A DNA stretch of 32,750 nucleotides from the NCBI GenBank assembly GCA_017481325.1, contig JAFUPG010000002.1, positions 1 through 32,750 of the forward strand. Reading direction: 5' to 3'. Below the pieces are notes generated by a model. The model did no database searches and was not told the DNA's origin. It saw only the letters and a program-made list of their open reading frames with translations. This DNA comes from Oscillospiraceae bacterium (GTDB taxonomy: Bacteria; Bacillota_A; Clostridia; Oscillospirales; Oscillospiraceae). Positions 1-7,777 of this stretch are shown here, in pieces (the first letter of the stretch is position 1; every line of letters begins with the position of its first letter). Position numbers and translations under genes: made by a program.

Positions 1-30
1 GGACTTGCTTGCTGCTTTCTTTTTATACAT
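1..30 (-). CDS. Possible 5' end of a gene running off the left edge
   Basis: Reading the minus strand from position 30 gives an ATG followed by nine sense codons (MYKKKAASKS) before the window ends. An AAAGGTGG-like ribosome site lies 7-8 bases upstream, and an extended -10 (TGATATAAT) lies at about 54-62 on the same strand. Ten codons are far too few to identify a product. The start, the ribosome site and the promoter agree with each other, but the stretch could also be plain intergenic DNA. Confidence 0.3.
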   Translation of the reverse strand, partial: MYKKKAASKS

Positions 31-58
31 AATGGCACCACCTTTACTGTGCCATTAT
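29..58. repeat. Inverted repeat near the left edge
   Basis: TAATGGCAC at about 30-39 and GTGCCATTA at about 50-58 are perfect complements around a 10-base spacer. The spacer on the minus strand contains the AAAGGTG that would be the ribosome site of the left-edge gene, so a hairpin would present or hide it. A role is inference only. Confidence 0.4.
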
Positions 59-86
59 ATCATTTGAGATGTCCAATATTTCGGAC
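54..86 (-). promoter_or_regulatory. Possible minus-strand promoter with imperfect palindrome
   Basis: The minus strand reads TGATATAAT (extended -10, plus-strand positions 54-62). Just upstream at 71-86 is an imperfect palindrome with GTCC and GGAC outer arms around an AT-rich centre, a plausible operator for a helix-turn-helix regulator. No good -35 is seen. It would serve the partial gene at the left edge. Confidence 0.3.
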
Positions 87-196
87 TTATACAACATCTA
101 GGTTCGTGCTGTTTTAAGCCGATAGCCTAAATTTCTGTTTGTCTTTGGTAAATCGCAGGCGGGTCGTGAACGACTATGCTATTTCATTTCAAATCC

Positions 197-211
197 ATGG
201 GCGGAGCCCAT
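197..211. repeat. Palindromic intergenic repeat, copy 1
   Basis: ATGGGC-GGA-GCCCAT is a perfect 6-bp stem with a 3-base loop. It lies within a stretch (194-225) that recurs at 27381-27412 with two mismatches over 32 bases, so this is a dispersed repeat family. It lies in the leader region upstream of the AraC-type gene. Confidence 0.75.
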
Positions 212-282
212 ACCTTCGTCATTCACTATTCACCGCTAAATATCAATTGATTGGACATTGAACGCCTTTGGAGGAAACTGCC

Positions 283-1107
283 ATGCATTTGGAATTTGAT
301 CGGGAGCGGATGCTCCGTTTGATGGAGGAATTTTATATGCTCAGCGGCATGAAGATCGCCCTCTTTGATGCCGGGGGCAACGAGCTTCTGGCCTATCCTC
401 TGGGGGATTGCGCCTTTTGCAGCGCCATGAAGAGCTGTCCTGCCTCCCGTAAGCGCTGTAAGGCCAGCGATATGGAGGCGGTGAGCCGCTGCCTTCGGGA
501 GCAGAAAATGCGGATCTACCATTGCCATGCGGGGCTCATTGAGGCCGTCGCACCACTGGTGATCGGCGGCGCCTCCGCAGGCTGCCTGATGATCGGTCAG
601 GCCACAGATTTAGAGGAGGAGCGTGCTCTGCAGGGACTGTTGCACCGTGGCAGCGAGCTCTGTGCCAAGGTCCTGCAGTCAACGGATGCTCCCGTGGTCA
701 AAACCGCACCCCAGCTCCGTGCCGCCGCCCATCTCATGGATGCCTGTGCCGGTTATGTCATTGGCAATGCGGCAGTGCAGCTGCGCCATCCTGCGCTGGC
801 GGCAAGGCTCCGCAGCTATCTTTTAGAGCATCTGGCGGAGGATCTGCCCTTGTCGGCAATTACCAAGGCGCTGGGGGTAGGGAAGAGCCGACTGTATCAG
901 ATCTGCGAGGCGGAGTACGGTAGGAGCGTGGTGGCCTACCTGCGCCATCTGAGAATCCAGCGGGGAAAGGAACTGCTCTCCGGCAGCAGGCTGACCATCG
1001 GAGAGATCGCCCAGGCCGTCGGCTTTGGGGACTATAACTATTTCTGCCGGGTCTTCCGTAAAGAAACCGGTCTAACCCCCAAGAACTACCGCAAGCAGAG
1101 CCAATAG
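283..1107 (+). CDS. AraC-family regulator with N-terminal PocR-type sensor domain
   Basis: Likely ligand-responsive transcription factor for the carbohydrate operon that follows. The chosen ATG at 283 has GGAGG 8 bases upstream and gives 274 residues; an in-frame TTG at 268 lies directly before the GGAGG and is a poor start. Residues about 1-125 resemble the PocR ligand-binding domain (METFYMLSG-like opening, then a cysteine cluster with CAFC, SC and KRC, then YHCHAGL and a hydrophobic GGxxAGCLMIGQ strand). The last about 100 residues are a double helix-turn-helix of AraC type ending GFGDYNYFCRVFRKETGLTPKNYRK. It stops with TAG at 1105-1107, the only complete gene in the window to do so; reading through would add 22 codons before TGA at 1174 and run into a terminator hairpin, so here TAG most likely is the stop. 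Ligand unknown. Confidence 0.9.
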   Translation: MHLEFDRERMLRLMEEFYMLSGMKIALFDAGGNELLAYPLGDCAFCSAMKSCPASRKRCKASDMEAVSRCLREQKMRIYHCHAGLIEAVAPLVIGGASAGCLMIGQATDLEEERALQGLLHRGSELCAKVLQSTDAPVVKTAPQLRAAAHLMDACAGYVIGNAAVQLRHPALAARLRSYLLEHLAEDLPLSAITKALGVGKSRLYQICEAEYGRSVVAYLRHLRIQRGKELLSGSRLTIGEIAQAVGFGDYNYFCRVFRKETGLTPKNYRKQSQ

Positions 1108-1125
1108 CCAATTTGCCCCATATTT

Positions 1126-1172
1126 CCCTTCTTCGGATGTTCCGCAAGGGATCGTCCGGAGAAGGGCATTTT
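1126..1172 (+). terminator. Terminator of the AraC-type gene
   Basis: CCCTTCTTCGGA at 1126-1137 pairs with TCCGGAGAAGGG at 1155-1166 (one G-U pair), followed by CATTTTCT. It starts 18 bases after the TAG stop and separates the regulator from the operon that follows. Confidence 0.7.
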
Positions 1173-1183
1173 CTGATATGATT

Positions 1184-1199
1184 CTGACTACGTAGTCAG
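1184..1199. promoter_or_regulatory. Perfect 16-bp palindrome, candidate operator
   Basis: CTGACTACGTAGTCAG is a perfect palindrome with a central CG, as in many LacI-family operators. Nine of its bases (ACGTAGTCA) recur at about 1345-1353, at the predicted transcription start of the operon promoter. The spacing of about 150 bp between the two sites would suit DNA looping. Which regulator binds (LacI at 15362 or AraC/PocR at 283) is not decidable from sequence. Confidence 0.5.
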
Positions 1200-1312
1200 G
1201 AAAGGGAATTTGCGGTGAATTCATAAAGTAAGCTCTGTAAAGACCTTATAAATCAAGGGGAATTGAGTATTTTCACCAAAAAATTCGCTGATATTTTGTT
1301 GAATATGTTTTC

Positions 1313-1341
1313 TTGCGCTATGTATAAAATGGTGGTAATAT
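1313..1341 (+). promoter_or_regulatory. Predicted promoter of the carbohydrate operon
   Basis: TTGCGC at 1313-1318 and TAATAT at 1336-1341 are separated by 17 bases. The predicted start near 1348 coincides with the ACGTAGTCA half-site, so a bound repressor would block initiation. The first gene starts at 1373 behind AAAGGAGGGG. Confidence 0.55.
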
Positions 1342-1372
1342 AAAAACGTAGTCATACGAAAGGAGGGGTACT

Positions 1373-2755
1373 ATGCCGCAAAGAAGACCGGTATCTATCG
1401 AAAGAGGCGCTCTGGACTGGCAGGTGTTTGCCCGCAGGGGCAATTTCGCATCCCCGTCCCTGCAGATTTGTCAGCGCACACAGGAGGCACCGGGCACGGT
1501 CTATACCCGCCTTGTTTCTGAGAAAAACGGGCGAATCCTCCAACCCTGGAAGGCAGCACAGCCGCTGGGCGGCGGATACTGGGAGGCGGTGCTCCGTGTG
1601 CCCGTGGGCGGCCCCTACCGGCTGGAGACCTGCGCCAAGACCGATGATATGAAGTTTGACGATGCCCTTTCCGGCGATTTCCGCCAGCACCTTTTTGCCG
1701 GTGACCTGTTCCTCATTGCGGGCCAGAGCAATGCCGCCGGCTATGCCAGAGACAGCATTCCCGATCCTCCCTGTATGGGTGTCAGCGTGCTGCGCCTCAA
1801 CGGAAAGTGGGATCTGGCAGCCCATCCTATCAACGACGGTACGGACAGCATCCGTCCCGTTATGGAGGTCTGTATGCCGGCGCACTCCCCCTGGCTGATC
1901 TTCGCCAAGAGCCTGTTTCGGGAGACCCGGGTGCCGGTAGGACTGCTTCCGGCGGCCATTGGCGGCTCTCCCATGAGCAGCTGGGTTCCCGGCGGTGTCC
2001 TGTATCAATCGGCGCTGGATACGGTCAGGGATGGCGGAGCGATCCGGGGGGTCCTGTGGTATCAGGGCTGCGCCGATGCGCTGGACTATAACACAGGGAA
2101 CTACGGGCAGCGATTTTTGTCCATGGTAGAGGCCTTCCGCAAGGACGTCGGCCAGGCGAATCTGCCCTTCTTTACCTGCCAGCTCAACGGCTTTGCCGCC
2201 CCCGGAATTCCCGAAGATGACATTGCCTGGGCCGGCATTCGGGAACAGCAGAAGCAGTGCAGCCGCCATAAGGGGGTCTACCTGCTGCCCACGGCCGGAT
2301 TAAGGCTCTATGATCAGATCCACAATTCCGCCCGTTCCAACCTGACCATTGGGCGGCAGATCGCCTCCCAGGTGCTCCACGTGCTTTACGGACGGGAGCT
2401 GCGCTGGCGACCGCCGGAGGTGATCCGTGTGACAAGAGCGCCGGAGCAGCTGATTTTGCAGCTGTCGCCGGTGAACGGCGGCCTCCAACTGGAACCCAAT
2501 GTGCGCCGTGCCTTTACGGCTCGGGAAGGGGAGCGTGAGTTGCCCATTCGGCTGGTTCGCACCCAAAAGGACGAGTTGATTTTAGAGGGCAAGACGCTGC
2601 ACCGGGCAGATCGCCTCAGCTATGCTCAGACCAGAGATCTTACAGATGCCGGCGTATTCGATCGGGTGGGGCTCTGGGCGCTGGCACCCTTTGACCTGGA
2701 TCTCAGGGACATTGAAGACGAAACTGCGGAGACAGCCGCAGGCAAAAATATATGA
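1373..2755 (+). CDS. SGNH-type carbohydrate (sialate-like) O-acetylesterase
   Basis: Removes acetyl esters from sugars; the family (SASA/DUF303, CE6-like) includes sialate and xylan O-acetylesterases. The sequence shows the block-I motif LIAGQSN with catalytic Ser at residue 119, a second conserved patch IGGSPMSSWVPGG, VLWYQGCADA, and a C-terminal D-x-x-H (LYDQIHNS) that completes the triad. Residues 1-95 look like a beta-sandwich extension. There is no signal peptide, so it acts in the cytoplasm on imported oligosaccharides. 460 residues, ATG at 1373 with AAAGGAGGGG 4 bases upstream, ends TGA. First gene of a long operon; the next gene starts 17 bases later. Sialic acid is only one possible substrate: no sialic acid catabolic genes (nanA/E/K) are nearby. 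Confidence 0.85.
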   Translation: MPQRRPVSIERGALDWQVFARRGNFASPSLQICQRTQEAPGTVYTRLVSEKNGRILQPWKAAQPLGGGYWEAVLRVPVGGPYRLETCAKTDDMKFDDALSGDFRQHLFAGDLFLIAGQSNAAGYARDSIPDPPCMGVSVLRLNGKWDLAAHPINDGTDSIRPVMEVCMPAHSPWLIFAKSLFRETRVPVGLLPAAIGGSPMSSWVPGGVLYQSALDTVRDGGAIRGVLWYQGCADALDYNTGNYGQRFLSMVEAFRKDVGQANLPFFTCQLNGFAAPGIPEDDIAWAGIREQQKQCSRHKGVYLLPTAGLRLYDQIHNSARSNLTIGRQIASQVLHVLYGRELRWRPPEVIRVTRAPEQLILQLSPVNGGLQLEPNVRRAFTAREGERELPIRLVRTQKDELILEGKTLHRADRLSYAQTRDLTDAGVFDRVGLWALAPFDLDLRDIEDETAETAAGKNI

Positions 2756-2772
2756 AATAGGAGAGATAAACT

Positions 2773-4212
2773 ATGCAAGTGTTTTACTTACCGAAAGACG
2801 GCGTTTGCGGCGATTTCATCCCCTACTACAATAAAGAACGAGGCTGCTTTGAGGTCTACTACCTCCACGATTACCGTGGCTTTGACGGTCAGACCGAGGG
2901 CACCATCTACCGCCGCCTGAGTACCACCGACGGCGTCCACTTCACCGAAGAGGGGGACATGATCCTCAGAGGCAGCAATCAGGAGCAGGATCTCTTCTGC
3001 TACACCGGCTGCGTGGTGATCCACGAGGGGCTGCAGCACATCTTCTACACCGGCCACAATTACCACTTCATGAGCCGGGGCGGCAGAAAAGAAGCGGTGA
3101 TGCATGCCGTGAGCAAGGACGGCAAGACCTGGGAAAAGCGTCTGGATCTCACCTTCTATGCCCCCGAGGGGCTGGATATCGAGCTCAACGACTGGCGAGA
3201 TCCCTTCGTTTTCTACAACGAGGAGGAGAAATGCTGGTGGATGCTCCTCTGCACCCGTAAAAAGACCGGCCCCGACCGTATGCGTGGGGCAACCGGCCTG
3301 CTGAAGTCTCAGGACTTAGACCACTGGACCTACTGCGAGGAGAGCTTCTGGTCGCCCTCCAACTGCTGGTGTCCCGAGTGCCCCGAGCTGTTCCAATGGG
3401 GCAAATACTGGTACTTTATCTACTCCACCTTCAACGAATCCGAGGGCCTGCGCACCTATTACCGCATTTCCGACAAGGTCACCGGCCCCTGGAAGGCCCC
3501 GAAGAACAACACCTTCGACGGCAGAGCCTTCTATGCCGGCAAGACTGCCTTTGACGGCGAGAAGCGCTACATCTTCGGCTGGAATCCCACCCGTACCGGC
3601 GATACGGACAGCGGTGTGTGGCAGTGGGGTGGCTGCCTGGTGGTGCATGAGCTGATCCAGCTGGAAAACGGCGAGCTGCGGGTCAAAATGCCCGATGCCA
3701 TGCCCGAACTCTTCTGTGAGGCCAAGCCCATCTGCTGCAAGCCTCTGCTGAAAGAATTCCGTCAGACAGCGGAGGAGCTGTTCCTCCGTGAGGCCTCCGG
3801 CTTTGCCGCCTGCGTGTCCGAGGAACTGCCGGAGAAGTGCATGATCGAGGCAGAACTGCTGCTGGCTCCCGGTACCCGTGATGCAGGCATCACCCTCCAT
3901 GCGGACGAGGCCGGTGACGAGGGCTACTACCTTCGTCTGGAGGCGGATCACAGCCGTCTGGTCTTCGACCGTACCCACCGTGTTTGCGAGCATATTGACA
4001 TTGAGCGCAATGTGCCCATTGAGACCGGTATCTGGCACAAGCTGACGGTGCTTCTGGACGGCACTGCCGTCACCGCCTGGCTGGACGATGCCTATGCCAT
4101 CTCTGCCAGAATGTACGAATATCAGCAGAAGCGGATCATCCCCTTCGTCTCCGACGGCGCTGTGACCTTCCGCAAGCTGACGGTTCGCCCCTTAAAGGAG
4201 GCTGAAGCATGA
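2773..4212 (+). CDS. GH32-like (clan GH-J) beta-fructosidase-type glycoside hydrolase
   Basis: Five-bladed beta-propeller hydrolase followed by a C-terminal beta-sandwich (residues about 330-479). The three acidic motifs of clan GH-J can be matched: GDFIPYY with candidate nucleophile Asp14, WRDPFVF with Asp143 (RDP transition-state residue) and CPECPELF with Glu202 (EC acid/base). The first motif departs from the usual WMNDPNG, so activity on fructosides is not assured; a subgroup acting on other sugars is possible. No signal peptide, so cytoplasmic. 479 residues is normal for GH32. The ATG has GGAGAG upstream, and its TGA overlaps the next gene by 4 bases (ATGA), which suggests translational coupling with the permeases. 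Confidence 0.8.
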   Translation: MQVFYLPKDGVCGDFIPYYNKERGCFEVYYLHDYRGFDGQTEGTIYRRLSTTDGVHFTEEGDMILRGSNQEQDLFCYTGCVVIHEGLQHIFYTGHNYHFMSRGGRKEAVMHAVSKDGKTWEKRLDLTFYAPEGLDIELNDWRDPFVFYNEEEKCWWMLLCTRKKTGPDRMRGATGLLKSQDLDHWTYCEESFWSPSNCWCPECPELFQWGKYWYFIYSTFNESEGLRTYYRISDKVTGPWKAPKNNTFDGRAFYAGKTAFDGEKRYIFGWNPTRTGDTDSGVWQWGGCLVVHELIQLENGELRVKMPDAMPELFCEAKPICCKPLLKEFRQTAEELFLREASGFAACVSEELPEKCMIEAELLLAPGTRDAGITLHADEAGDEGYYLRLEADHSRLVFDRTHRVCEHIDIERNVPIETGIWHKLTVLLDGTAVTAWLDDAYAISARMYEYQQKRIIPFVSDGAVTFRKLTVRPLKEAEA

Positions 4213-5138
4213 GCTCCCTGACCAAAAAAAGGCGGGGTGTCTCGGGCTGGCGGCGCTTTTTCCGGGATTGGCGGCTGTATGTGATGCTGCTGCCTGCTCT
4301 GATCTGGCTGGTGGTCTTCTGCTATGTGCCCATGTACGGTGTGCTGGCAGCCTTCCAGGACTACAAGGTCAGCAAGGGCGTTTTCGGCAGTGAATGGGTG
4401 GGTCTGAAGTATTTCAAGATGTGGTTCGACTCCAACATCTTTACCAACACCCTGGGCAACACCCTGCGCATCAGCCTCAAGTGCCTGATCATCGGCTTCC
4501 CCGTGCCCATTCTCTTCGCTCTGCTCATTAACCGTGTCCGCTATCGCCGCTTCCAGAAGGCGGTGCAGACCATTACCTACATCCCCAATTTCATCTCCAC
4601 GGTGGTTCTGGTCAGTATGATGTCCATTTTCTTTGCCCCCAACGGTGTCTTTAATGTCATCGCCAAGGCCATTGGTATTCAGGAGACCATTACCTATGCC
4701 AACGGAGAGCAGTTTGACCTGATCTTCGTGCTCAGCGGCATCTGGCAGGCCATGGGCTTTAACTCCATCATCTATGTGGCTGCTCTGTCGGGCATTGACC
4801 CCGGCCTTTATGAGGCCGCCAAGCTGGACGGCGCATCTACCTGGAAGATCATCCGCCACATCGATCTGCCTGCCATGGTGCCCACCATTGTCATGATGCT
4901 GATCATGAATGTGGGCAGCCTCCTGTCCGTTGCCCATGACAAGATCCTCCTTATGCAGGCCGGTACCAACATCATGCAGACGGAGATCATCTCCACCTAT
5001 GTATACAAAATCGGCGTGCAAAACGCCCAGTACAGCTACTCCACCGCCATCGGCCTCTTTAATGCCGTGGTGAATTTCGCCCTGCTCCTGCTGGCCAATT
5101 ACATCAGTAAGAAGACCACCAAGAGCGGTCTGTTCTAA
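4209..5138 (+). CDS. ABC sugar transporter permease, LplB type
   Basis: Inner-membrane subunit of a CUT1-type importer for oligosaccharides. 309 residues with a basic N-terminus, first membrane segment LYVMLLPALIWLVVFCYVPMYG, six hydrophobic segments in all, and the permease EAA-type loop (YEAAKLDGASTWKIIRHIDLP, about residue 200) that contacts the ATPase. The YVPMYGVLAAFQDYK opening is typical of LplB, the partner of YtcP. Start ATG at 4209 overlaps the GH32-like stop; AAGGAGG lies 7 bases upstream. Confidence 0.93.
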   Translation: MSSLTKKRRGVSGWRRFFRDWRLYVMLLPALIWLVVFCYVPMYGVLAAFQDYKVSKGVFGSEWVGLKYFKMWFDSNIFTNTLGNTLRISLKCLIIGFPVPILFALLINRVRYRRFQKAVQTITYIPNFISTVVLVSMMSIFFAPNGVFNVIAKAIGIQETITYANGEQFDLIFVLSGIWQAMGFNSIIYVAALSGIDPGLYEAAKLDGASTWKIIRHIDLPAMVPTIVMMLIMNVGSLLSVAHDKILLMQAGTNIMQTEIISTYVYKIGVQNAQYSYSTAIGLFNAVVNFALLLLANYISKKTTKSGLF

Positions 5139-5150
5139 GGAGGTGGGCAG

Positions 5151-6059
5151 ATGAGAAAGAAAAATCCCAACCGCATTCGGGACTCCAAGGGGGATATGAT
5201 CTTCAATCTCTTCCTGACACTCCTGATGATCGTGGTTATTATCATCATCGCTTACCCCCTGTATTTTGTGATCATCGCCTCCTTCTCCTCTCCCACGGCG
5301 GTCAACGGCGGCGAGGTGCTGCTCCTGCCCAAGGATATCACCTTCTCGGGCTTCAAGAAGATCCTGGAGTACGAGGAGATCTGGATCGGCTATAAAAACA
5401 GCGTGATCTACACCGTGGTAGGCACTCTGATCAATCTGGCGGTGACCCTGCCTGCGGGCTATGCCCTCAGCCGCAAGCGCCTCTTCGGCAGACGACCCAT
5501 TATGCTTCTCTTCGCCTTTACCATGTTCTTCTCCGGCGGCATGATCCCCACCTACATGGTCATTAAGAAGCTGGGCATGCTGGATACCATCTGGGCCATG
5601 ATCCTGCCCGGCGCCTGCTCTGTGTATAACATCATCGTCACCAAGACCTTTATGGAGACCAGCATTCCCGGGGAACTGATCGAGGCCTCCACCATTGACG
5701 GCTGCGGCGATTTCCAGACCTTCTTCCAGGTGGTTCTGCCCCTGTCCAAGCCCATCATTGCCGTCATGACCCTGTTCTATGCCATTGGCCACTGGAACAA
5801 TTACTTCAGCGCCCTGCTCTATCTGGATGACCCCGACAAATACCCTCTGCAGTTGATCCTGCGTGAGCTGCTGATCCAGAACCAGATCTCCAGCGGCATG
5901 ACCTCCGGCAGCGCTGCCAGCATTGCCGAGCGTGCCCTCATCGCCGAACAGATGAAGTACGGCGTTATCATTGTTGCCTGTCTTCCCATGATGATCCTCT
6001 TCCCCTTTGTGATCAAGCATTTCAAGAAGGGTGTCATGATCGGAAGCATTAAAGACTAA
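5151..6059 (+). CDS. ABC sugar transporter permease, YtcP/MalG type
   Basis: Second permease of the importer. 302 residues, six predicted membrane segments, the first being FLTLLMIVVIIIIAYPLYFVII. The EAA-like loop reads IPGELIEASTIDGCGDFQTFFQVVLPLSKP (about residues 165-195), and the end IKHFKKGVMIGSIKD is characteristic of YtcP/CarB-type permeases. Twelve bases after lplB-like gene, ribosome site GGAGG. No ATPase gene is present in the window; members of this group usually borrow a shared MsmX-like ATPase encoded elsewhere. Confidence 0.93.
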   Translation: MRKKNPNRIRDSKGDMIFNLFLTLLMIVVIIIIAYPLYFVIIASFSSPTAVNGGEVLLLPKDITFSGFKKILEYEEIWIGYKNSVIYTVVGTLINLAVTLPAGYALSRKRLFGRRPIMLLFAFTMFFSGGMIPTYMVIKKLGMLDTIWAMILPGACSVYNIIVTKTFMETSIPGELIEASTIDGCGDFQTFFQVVLPLSKPIIAVMTLFYAIGHWNNYFSALLYLDDPDKYPLQLILRELLIQNQISSGMTSGSAASIAERALIAEQMKYGVIIVACLPMMILFPFVIKHFKKGVMIGSIKD

Positions 6060-6073
6060 AGGAGGAACTTTTG

Positions 6074-7777
6074 ATGAAAAAGAAACTGATCGCTCTTTTG
6101 TTGATCCTGGCCATGGTGCTGTCTTTGGCGGCCTGTGGCGGCGGCGACTCCGACGAGCCCGAAGGCTATATCACCAATGACCCCGAGACCCTGGCTGCCT
6201 TTATGAACACCGAGGGTCTGCCCATTGTCAAGGAGGGACAGACCGCCTCTCTGCGGATCTTTGTGGCCCTCAATGCCAATGCCATCGACCCCAACGACAT
6301 GCTCTGGACGGAGTATGTGGAGGAGAAGACCGGCATCGACATCATCTGGGAGTTCTGCTCCGAGTCCATGGCCAGCGAAAAGCTGCGCCTGATGCTGGCC
6401 GGCGGCGAGGATATGCCCGATATCATTATGAACTCCATTAACAAGAAGGAAGTTGTCCAGTACATGGACGAGAACCTCTTCCGCCCCATGGATGACCTGG
6501 TGGATACCTATATGCCCAACCTGGCCACCATCTATGAAAAGCGCCCCGAGTACAAGCAGAATTCCGTCGCTCCCGACGGCCACATCTACGGCGTGCCCTA
6601 TGTAGAGGAGATGTACGGCCTGGGTATGTCCCCCGGCCCCATCTATGTCTACAAGCCCTGGCTGGATGCCCTGGGTCTGGATGTTCCCACCACCCTGGAG
6701 GAGTACCGTTCCTTCCTGGAGCAGGTCAAGGCCAATGACCTCAACGGCAACGGCGAAAGCGACGAGATCCCCTTCACCTTCCAGTACGGCGGCTACGACT
6801 CCTACGAGGGCTACCACTGGATCGTATCCTGCTTCGGTGTCAACGACAACTTTGCCCACCTGTCCGTAAAGGACGGTAAGGTCATCAACACCGCCACCCA
6901 GGAGGGCTTCCTGGAGGCTGTGGAGTATATCTATCAGATGTATGCCGACGGCCTCATTGATGCGGACTCCTACTCCGCTCCCATGTCCGGCGACCCCCGT
7001 GCCCGTGTGCTGGCCAAGATCAATGCGGAAGAGCCCATTGTGGCCTCTGTGCAGATGTTTGACCCCATGGGCGAGATCACCATCAGCACCGAGCGCCGTG
7101 AGGACTATGTGCCGCTGCCCCGTCTTACGGGACCCAACGGCGACCTCTCTGGCATCCACTATAACCAGACGGAGATGACCTCCGCCACCCGCTGCATCAT
7201 TACCACCAATTGCAAATATCCCGAGCTGGCTGCTCGTTTCATCGACTTCTGTCTGGCTCCCGAGGAATCCGTCCTGCTGAACTGGGGTACCGAGGACTAT
7301 GTCTATGTCCGTGACGAGAATGGCGTTCTGGTCTGGGATATGAACGAGGACGGCACTCCCGCCCTGAAGGAGGGCTATGAGTCCATCAACGAGATGCGCT
7401 GGGCAAGCACCCCCGTCTACGGCGGCCTGGTCATTTTGGACGAGTACTACGACACCGTGGTGGAATATCCCCAGGACGCAGCCCTGATCATTGCCGGTCA
7501 GAGAGCGGCCGGTTCCGAGGAATACCTGGCCGAGCTGGAGTACCTGCCCGACCTGTGGTACACCGAGGAGGAGATGGATATCCTCACCCAGAATGAGATC
7601 TATGTGAACAATATTGTCAATTCCTATGTAGCCACCTGGCTCCAGGAGGGCGGCGCACGTGAGCAGTGGGATCAGTTCCTTGCGGAGCTGGAGGCTGCCA
7701 ATATCGATGCTGTTCTGGGCGCTTACCAGTCCGCCTATGACCGCTACCTGTCACAGAATGGAGGAGCGCAGCAATGA
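6074..7777 (+). CDS. ABC transporter extracellular sugar-binding lipoprotein (LipO type)
   Basis: Captures oligosaccharides and delivers them to the two permeases upstream. The signal peptide ends in the lipobox SLAAC with lipidated Cys21, so the protein is tethered to the membrane outside the cell. 567 residues, long for CUT1 binding proteins but normal for the LplB/YtcP/LipO group that handles complex oligosaccharides. A stretch of DLNGNGESDEIPF (about residues 220-232) looks like the calcium-binding loop seen in such proteins. Start chosen at ATG 6074 rather than the TTG at 6071; GGAGG lies 9-10 bases upstream. The TGA overlaps the next ATG by 4 bases. Confidence 0.92.
   Translation: MKKKLIALLLILAMVLSLAACGGGDSDEPEGYITNDPETLAAFMNTEGLPIVKEGQTASLRIFVALNANAIDPNDMLWTEYVEEKTGIDIIWEFCSESMASEKLRLMLAGGEDMPDIIMNSINKKEVVQYMDENLFRPMDDLVDTYMPNLATIYEKRPEYKQNSVAPDGHIYGVPYVEEMYGLGMSPGPIYVYKPWLDALGLDVPTTLEEYRSFLEQVKANDLNGNGESDEIPFTFQYGGYDSYEGYHWIVSCFGVNDNFAHLSVKDGKVINTATQEGFLEAVEYIYQMYADGLIDADSYSAPMSGDPRARVLAKINAEEPIVASVQMFDPMGEITISTERREDYVPLPRLTGPNGDLSGIHYNQTEMTSATRCIITTNCKYPELAARFIDFCLAPEESVLLNWGTEDYVYVRDENGVLVWDMNEDGTPALKEGYESINEMRWASTPVYGGLVILDEYYDTVVEYPQDAALIIAGQRAAGSEEYLAELEYLPDLWYTEEEMDILTQNEIYVNNIVNSYVATWLQEGGAREQWDQFLAELEAANIDAVLGAYQSAYDRYLSQNGGAQQ

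Noticed and set aside
1108..1176. AraC gene read through TAG to TGA at 1174
   Set aside because: The added 22 codons run into the terminator hairpin and the domain already ends normally before TAG.
4122..6020. Long open frame on the minus strand opposite the permeases
   Set aside because: Histidine/glutamine/aspartate-rich translation typical of the mirror frame of GC-rich genes; the plus strand has clear permeases.
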